Origin: Paraburkholderia panacisoli
Lineage (GTDB): Bacteria; Pseudomonadota; Gammaproteobacteria; Burkholderiales; Burkholderiaceae
Direction of reading: 5' to 3'
DNA: 64,000 nt
Assembly (NCBI RefSeq): GCF_008369935.1
Contig: NZ_VTUZ01000004.1
Location: 62,001 to 126,000 of the forward strand
This document shows positions 58,641-64,000 of this stretch, one piece after another. The first letter of the stretch is position 1. Every line of letters begins with the position of its first letter. A program made the translations under genes and the position numbers. The notes under the pieces are model-generated. The model ran no database searches. It saw only the letters and a list, made by a program, of their open reading frames with translations, and was not told the DNA's origin.

Positions 58641-61600
58641 CTAGAACCTTCGCGCCAGCAATGCGCGCGCGCGTTCCCTCTCGGCCGGATGGGCTTCCAC
58701 CGACGCGTCGAACCAGAATTTTCCCGCGACGAGCGTGGCCACCACCACGCCATCGCGGAACAGCAGCCGGTTTCCCGCGACAGCCGGCACCCGCTCGCCG
58801 ACGAGCAGCGTTCCAGCGAGATTCAACGGATCGGTCCCGGCGACGCACACGAAAGCACCATCGTTCGCATGCCGCCGAACTTCGCGCAGCACGGGAATCG
58901 CCTCGGGCAACGCAAACTGCTCGCCGGCCAGGCCGTTCACGAAGCGCCCGCCGCGAATCACGCCGCGCGCTTCGAGCCGTTGAAACACGCGCAGCAGATC
59001 GCGCCAGGGCGGCAGCCACTCGGCCTCGCGTTCGAGCAGACGCCAGAACACCACGCCATAGCGGCGCAGCAAGGTCATCGCGACATGCTCCAGCACTTCG
59101 GGCGGCAACTGTCGGCGGCGCTGCGATTCACGCTCCGCTTCCGGTTCCGTTGCAGCGCGCCGGCTCACGAGCGCCCAGCGGCCCGCGTCGTCCATCCCGC
59201 CGATCAGCGCGCTCGAGCGCGCGCGCCGCTTGCTGGAAAACGCATTGCGCTTCGCGACCGGCTTCAGCAACGCGCGCAAGCCCGCGAAGCTGTCGGAGTT
59301 CGCGAGGCCGGCGGCGACCAGTTCGCCCAGCGCATTTTCCAGTTCCATCCGTAGCACGCGGACGTCGGCGAGCAATTCGTCGAAGAACATCGCGCCGTGT
59401 TGCGACAGCGTGTCGTACACGCTCTGCGCGAGCGCCGATAATTCCGGCGGCCTGGACGTGTCGAGCAACGCGCGCCATATGCGCACGTGGACGCGCGGCA
59501 GCAGCACGATCGGCGTGCTGCGGATCGGGCCCGCCGCGCCGCGCGCGCGCTCGGTGAGCCGGGTCCAGACGATCTTGCCGGCGCGGCATAGTTCGTCGAG
59601 CGAAGTATTCATGTAGGCCTTCACACGCGCGGGCAGGATGTCTTCTTCCCATGCGCCGGCGGCGGCCTGGTAGCCTTCGAGCTGGTCGAGCACGGCGGCC
59701 AGCGCGTCGCGGCCTTCGCTGCGCGTGTCCGGGCTCAGATGCTGCCATTCGAACAGAAAGCGCATGAAGTCGTGCCGTTCCACGGGTTCGATTTCGCGTC
59801 GCAAGCGTTTGACCGTGTAGCGGTGAATCCGCGCGAGCAGGTGACGTTCGCACCATTCTTCTTCGGCGGTTTGCGGCGTGAAGCGGCCGCGCATCAGGTA
59901 GCCTTCGGCTTCGAGGCGCGTGAGCGCATGCTCGACCGATGCGGCGGGCAACCTCAACGGTTGCGCGATCGCGCTGACCGGCAGCGGACCGAAGCCGGTC
60001 AGGCGGGCGCGCAGCACGTCGAGCAATGCGTCGTCGGCGGTCCAGCTGTCGGCGTAGCCTTTCGGCGCGACAAGTTGCGGTGTGTAGGCGGCGCGCGGCG
60101 CGTCGGGGTAGAGCGCCTCGAAGCAGGTGAGGCGCTCGGCGGGCAACCAGACGGCGGCATCGTCGGCGATTTGCAGACGGGTCGCGCGGCCGGATTCGGC
60201 CAGCGACGCGAGCCACGCGGGCCAGCCTTCATGACTGCTCGCTTCGGCTTGCGTGATGCAGGCGAGGCCGGTCAGCGCCTCGTGCATCTCGTCGGCGTTG
60301 CGCGCCTCCGGCCACGCCTCGTCGCGCACGCTGTCGATCGCGTCGGCGTCGAGTGCGCCGAGGTCGTCGGCGCTGGCCGGATCGGTCCAGCGGCGGTTCA
60401 GCACGGCTTGTGTGCGACGCTCCTCGATCGGCGCGTCGTCGAGGTAAGCGTACGGCTTCGCATTGAGGATTTCGGCAGCTAGCGGCGAGGGCGCCGGCAG
60501 ATCGCGCGCCACCAGTTGCACCTCGCCCTGTTCGATACGGCGCAGCAGCGCGAGCCAGCGTTCGCTATCCATTGCGTCGTGCAGGCAATCGTCGACGGTT
60601 TGGTCAACTAACGGATGATGCGGCAGCTCGCGTTCGCCGACCACGTTCTCCAGACATGCGGCCTGTTCGGGAAACACGCTCGCGAGCAGGTCTTCGCTGC
60701 GCATACGCTGCAGTTGCGGCGCGGTCTTGCGTCCGCCGGTGTAGCGCGGCAAGCCGAGCGCGGTGGTCGCGTTCCAGCGCCAGCGCACGCCGAACAGCGG
60801 CGCGTCGAGCAATGCCTGGATCAGCAGATGCTCGGCGCTGTTCGAATGCAGATAGCGCCACACGTCATCGAGCACGAACGAGTGGCTGCCGGTCAGCGAC
60901 AGCACGATCGCGTCCTCGGTGGCCGCCGCTTGCAGTTCGAAGTTGAAGGTCCGGCAGAAGCGCTTGCGCAGCGCAAGGCCCCACGCGCGGTTCACGCGGC
61001 TGCCGAAGGGCGCGTGGATCACGAGTTGCGTGCCGCCGGATTCGTCGAAGAAGCGCTCCATGACCAGCGTGCTCTGCGTGGGCAGCACGCTGAGGGCCGC
61101 GCGGGCGCGGGCGAGATAGTCGACGATCTGGCGCGCGGCGGCTTCGTCGAGATCGAGGGTGTCGCAGAGCCAGCCGATCGCGCGGTCGATGCGCGCGGAG
61201 ATGGGTTCGGCCCTGGACGTGGGTGCATATTGCGCTTCGGTTACGGCGCGGGTCGATATTTCCGCCGCCGCGGATGCGCTCACGGTTTGCGCTTTGGCCT
61301 TGTTTTTGCCTGTTGATTTCGTGTGTGTGGCCGCGCCAGTTCCCGTTTTAGCGCCGTGCGCTTTCGCGTTTTCCGGCGCTTGCGCTTCAGAACCGCTCCC
61401 TTCAAGCACGCGTCCAATCTCCTCGCGCAAACGCGACACCGCAAACGACAGTTCATCGCTGCGTCCTGGCGCCTCGCCGAGCCAGAACGGAATGTTCGGC
61501 GGCTGCCCCTGCGCGTCCTCGACCCGCACGCGGCCGCTCTCGATACGCAGAATCCGGTACGACGCATTGCCCAACTGAAACACGTCGCCCGCCAGACTCT

Positions 61601-63308
61601 CGACCGCGAAGTCCTCGTTGACGGTGCCGATGTTGATCGCCTGTGGTTCGAGCACCACCGCGTAATCCGCATTCTCGGGAATCGTGCCGCCGGAGGTCAC
61701 GGCGACCAGCTTGCCGCCGCGCCGGCCGCGCAACGTGCCGCTCACCACGTCGCGATGCACGTAGGCGGCGCGCGGACCGTGGCGGCTCGTATAGCCCTCG
61801 GCGAGCATGCGCAGCACCGCGTCGTACTGCTCGCGCTCCAGTTCCGCGTAGGGCGCGGCGCGCCGCATCATCGCGAACAGCGCGTCCTCGCTCCATTCGG
61901 CGCTCGACACTTCGGCGACGACCTGTTGCGCGAGCACGTCGAGTGGCGCGCGTGGGATCCGCAGCGCGTCGAGTTCGCCGCGCCGCACGCAATCGAGCAG
62001 CGCCGCGCATTCGAGCAGGTCGTCGCGCGAGGTCGGAAACAGCCGGCCTTTGGGCATGCCGCCGACATGGTGGCCGGAGCGCCCGACGCGTTGCAGGAAC
62101 GGCGCGATCGCGCGCGGCGAACCCATCTGGCAGACCAGATCGACGTCGCCGATATCGATGCCGAGTTCCAGCGACGCCGTCGCAATCAGCACGCGCAGGT
62201 CGCCGCGCTTGAGCCGTTGTTCGGCGTCGAAGCGGTGTTCTTTCGCGAGGCTGCCGTGATGGGCGGCGACGACCTCCTTGCCGAGCCGCTCGGTCAGATG
62301 ACGCGCGACGCGCTCGGCCATGCGCCGCGTGTTGACGAACACCAGCGTCGTGCGGTGCATCGCGACCAGCTCGGCGAGACGGTCGTACACGCGCTCCCAC
62401 ACTTCGTTGGGCATCACCGCTTCGAGCGGCACGGGCGGGATTTCCAGCGCGAGATCGCGCTCGCGCACGTGGCCGACGTCGACGATCGCGCAGTCGGCGG
62501 GAATCCCACTGTCGATGCTCGCGCCGCCCACCAGAAAACGCGCCACCGCGCTCACCGGCTTTTGCGTGGCGGACAGGCCGATGCGCGGCAAGCGCCGCGC
62601 GCATAGCGCGTCCAGACGTTCGAGGCTGAGCGCGAGATGGCTGCCGCGCTTGCTGCCGGCCAGCGCGTGAATTTCATCGACGATCACCGTGCGCACCGTC
62701 GACAGCATGCGCCGGCCCGAGTCCGAACCGAGCAGCACGTAGAGCGATTCCGGCGTGGTCACGAGGATATGCGGCGCGCGCTTCTTGAGCGCGTTGCGTT
62801 CCTGCGGCGTGGTGTCGCCGGTGCGTACGGCCGTGCGGATATCGAGCGGCGGCAGTCCGCGGGCGTCGAGTTCCGCGGCGATGCCTTGCAGCGGCATCTG
62901 CAGATTCAGGCGGATGTCGTTGGACAGCGCCTTCAGCGGCGACACATAGACCACCAGCGTTTCGTCGGGTAAGGCTCCGCCGTTGGCCTGGCCTTGCTGA
63001 ACCAGATCGTCGAGCGCCGAGAGGAACGCGGTGAGCGTCTTGCCCGAACCGGTCGGCGCGGCGACCAGCGTCGAGCGGCCGCCGCGAATCTGTGGCCACG
63101 CGGCGGCTTGCGCGTCGGTCGGGGCGGGGAAGGTCTTCCGGAACCAGCCGGCGACCGCCGGATGGAAGTCGTCGAGCGCGCGGTGCGTCGAAGAAGGCGA
63201 AGCGCGGTCCGCGACCGAGTCGGCAGCCGCGGAGCTGGGAGCCGCATCCAGGGCGGCGGAAGTCGTGGCCGAAGTCATGCTGGCGTAGATGGGGGCGGGG
63301 CGTGCCAT
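58641..63308 (-). CDS. lhr: Large DEAD/DEAH helicase of the Lhr family
   Basis: About 1555 residues from ATG 63308 (a later ATG at 63278 is possible; an upstream frame to 63494 is unlikely). Superfamily 2 motifs: [20 protein letters not shown] (Walker A), [20 protein letters not shown] (DEIH), [10 protein letters not shown] (SAT) and, in the second RecA domain, [20 protein letters not shown]. Lhr winged-helix and beta-barrel domains follow ([16 protein letters not shown] region), then the long Lhr C-terminal module. Role: ATP-dependent 3'-5' translocase on ssDNA unwinding RNA:DNA hybrids, linked to repair. Just before the core/WH junction lies an Ala/Lys/Thr-rich insert of about 55 residues. 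Confidence 0.93.
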   Translation of the reverse strand: MARPAPIYASMTSATTSAALDAAPSSAAADSVADRASPSSTHRALDDFHPAVAGWFRKTFPAPTDAQAAAWPQIRGGRSTLVAAPTGSGKTLTAFLSALDDLVQQGQANGGALPDETLVVYVSPLKALSNDIRLNLQMPLQGIAAELDARGLPPLDIRTAVRTGDTTPQERNALKKRAPHILVTTPESLYVLLGSDSGRRMLSTVRTVIVDEIHALAGSKRGSHLALSLERLDALCARRLPRIGLSATQKPVSAVARFLVGGASIDSGIPADCAIVDVGHVRERDLALEIPPVPLEAVMPNEVWERVYDRLAELVAMHRTTLVFVNTRRMAERVARHLTERLGKEVVAAHHGSLAKEHRFDAEQRLKRGDLRVLIATASLELGIDIGDVDLVCQMGSPRAIAPFLQRVGRSGHHVGGMPKGRLFPTSRDDLLECAALLDCVRRGELDALRIPRAPLDVLAQQVVAEVSSAEWSEDALFAMMRRAAPYAELEREQYDAVLRMLAEGYTSRHGPRAAYVHRDVVSGTLRGRRGGKLVAVTSGGTIPENADYAVVLEPQAINIGTVNEDFAVESLAGDVFQLGNASYRILRIESGRVRVEDAQGQPPNIPFWLGEAPGRSDELSFAVSRLREEIGRVLEGSGSEAQAPENAKAHGAKTGTGAATHTKSTGKNKAKAQTVSASAAAEISTRAVTEAQYAPTSRAEPISARIDRAIGWLCDTLDLDEAAARQIVDYLARARAALSVLPTQSTLVMERFFDESGGTQLVIHAPFGSRVNRAWGLALRKRFCRTFNFELQAAATEDAIVLSLTGSHSFVLDDVWRYLHSNSAEHLLIQALLDAPLFGVRWRWNATTALGLPRYTGGRKTAPQLQRMRSEDLLASVFPEQAACLENVVGERELPHHPLVDQTVDDCLHDAMDSERWLALLRRIEQGEVQLVARDLPAPSPLAAEILNAKPYAYLDDAPIEERRTQAVLNRRWTDPASADDLGALDADAIDSVRDEAWPEARNADEMHEALTGLACITQAEASSHEGWPAWLASLAESGRATRLQIADDAAVWLPAERLTCFEALYPDAPRAAYTPQLVAPKGYADSWTADDALLDVLRARLTGFGPLPVSAIAQPLRLPAASVEHALTRLEAEGYLMRGRFTPQTAEEEWCERHLLARIHRYTVKRLRREIEPVERHDFMRFLFEWQHLSPDTRSEGRDALAAVLDQLEGYQAAAGAWEEDILPARVKAYMNTSLDELCRAGKIVWTRLTERARGAAGPIRSTPIVLLPRVHVRIWRALLDTSRPPELSALAQSVYDTLSQHGAMFFDELLADVRVLRMELENALGELVAAGLANSDSFAGLRALLKPVAKRNAFSSKRRARSSALIGGMDDAGRWALVSRRAATEPEAERESQRRRQLPPEVLEHVAMTLLRRYGVVFWRLLEREAEWLPPWRDLLRVFQRLEARGVIRGGRFVNGLAGEQFALPEAIPVLREVRRHANDGAFVCVAGTDPLNLAGTLLVGERVPAVAGNRLLFRDGVVVATLVAGKFWFDASVEAHPAERERARALLARRF

Positions 63309-63653
63309 ATCCAGAGGGCGGTAAATAACGGCCCGGTTGCGAAGGGCAACAGCCAGTCTGGCAGGTTTTCGCGGGCTTTGCCGAGGGACCTTGGTTGCCG
63401 CATTTTCTTTTTGTACGCTGAGCCGATCCATGAAGCCGGGACGGCCGCGCCGCGATTTTTCGCAGGCGGCCAGATCGCGCTCGCTGACGGTCACTACCGT
63501 CGATCACCAACGCCACCCGGCGAACCGTAAGCAGCCTGAAACATCGGCGTAAACGATGGTTCGCCGAGGTCCGCGCGCCTCCTGCCGGATCGCGCCAATT
63601 GCAGTACTCTCTACCGCTCACCTCTTCACCAACCCAAGGATGGAGCTTCGACG
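63309..63653. other. Divergent promoter region between lhr and aldo/keto reductase genes
   Basis: 345 bp with no gene recognised. The frame extending lhr upstream lacks a ribosome binding site and family similarity. GGAG (around 63641) serves the aldo/keto reductase. Confidence 0.45.
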
Positions 63654-64000
63654 ATGCGATATAACCAGCTTGGCCGTACGGGTGTGTTTATTTCAGAACT
63701 ATGTCTGGGGACGATGACCTTCGGCGGGGGCGAAGGCATCTGGAAGCAGATCGGCGATCTGCAGCAGGGCGACGCGGAGCGGCTGGTCGGCCGGGCGCTC
63801 GACGCGGGCATCAATTTCATCGACACGGCCGACGTCTATGCGGACGGCCTGTCCGAGCAGATTACCGGCCAGGCGTTGAAGAACCTCAAGGTGCCGCGCG
63901 ACAAGGTCGTGGTGGCGACCAAGGTGTTCGGCCAGACCGGCGAGTTTGCGAACGCGCGGGGCGCTTCGCGCTATCACATCATCGACGGGGTGAAGGCGAG
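63654..64000 (+). CDS. Aldo/keto reductase (3' end beyond window)
   Basis: About 115 residues are readable from ATG 63654 to the right edge, with GGAG 8 bases upstream. It starts MRYNQLGRTGVFISELCLGT and has the AKR signature with catalytic Asp and Tyr in GINFIDTADVYADGLSEQIT, followed by KVVVATKVFGQTGEF with the catalytic Lys. Probable NADPH-dependent carbonyl reductase of the AKR12-like group. Divergent from lhr. Confidence 0.93.
   Translation, partial: MRYNQLGRTGVFISELCLGTMTFGGGEGIWKQIGDLQQGDAERLVGRALDAGINFIDTADVYADGLSEQITGQALKNLKVPRDKVVVATKVFGQTGEFANARGASRYHIIDGVKA

Noticed and set aside
1..64000. CRISPR array, tRNA/rRNA gene, intact insertion sequence, prophage or att site
   Set aside because: Looked for repeated spacers, cloverleaf-like segments, transposase or integrase motifs and flanking direct repeats. 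None was convincing.

Overview
The window is GC-rich, densely coding bacterial DNA that looks like a Burkholderia/Paraburkholderia-type beta-proteobacterial chromosome or chromid. The support is the high-GC codon use, a DUF4148-type small secreted protein, a Tat-exported phosphocholine-type phospholipase C, and many LacI, LysR, RpiR, PadR and TetR regulators beside single transporters. It reads as accessory/metabolic replicon content. I see no rRNA, tRNA, CRISPR array, intact insertion sequence, prophage or replication origin.

Layout. 1-4505: a minus-strand sugar or sugar-acid operon (ribokinase, MFS symporter, DapA-like lyase, LacI regulator cut by the left edge), with two identical LacI-type operators 75 bp apart. 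5030-6600: small unknown genes, a Cys-rich double-repeat protein, a candidate small RNA and an apparent MFS remnant. 6738-9764: an NfeR/NfeF-like pair (PadR regulator plus siderophore-interacting reductase) divergent from an NmrA-like gene, across a striking palindrome array. 10069-11705: a DGPF/YCII gene and ECF42-type sigma factor, the DGPF gene carrying a stop at codon 2.

11935-20275 is a stress/transport block: Tim44-like protein, CBS-pair protein, NhaR-like LysR regulator, two universal stress proteins and two MFS transporters. Two matching LysR-type boxes flank the regulator. 20709-23041 holds cstA and its YbdD-like partner. 23441-24598 is an AT-richer acyltransferase that looks acquired. 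25170-29668 carries a 52-aa membrane protein, a PEBP-like protein, an NCS1 permease, a VOC protein overlapping a Cys-rich 45-codon frame, and a RibD-C reductase. 29813-33361 is an RpiR regulator, phospholipase C and a small lipoprotein. A decayed glutaminase remnant lies at 33560-33819.

33933-41837 holds an AraC regulator, a DHA2 transporter, two hydrolases, a stand-alone MreB paralogue, a His-rich small protein preceded by a terminator, and a stand-alone citrate synthase. 42117-48500 contains a glycogen-debranching-type enzyme and then an RpiR regulator whose operator recurs in the promoter of an apparent C45 hydrolase / class III aminotransferase / carboxymuconolactone-decarboxylase-like operon. 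This is the best candidate here for an uncharacterised pathway. 48738-64000: DUF4148 protein, OsmC, a TetR-DHA2 efflux pair with matching operators, DUF2158 and superinfection-immunity-like proteins, M20 peptidase, LDH2-type dehydrogenase, PdeR-like GGDEF-EAL protein, a giant Lhr helicase and a partial aldo/keto reductase.

All assignments come from reading the translations and DNA directly; no database search was run.
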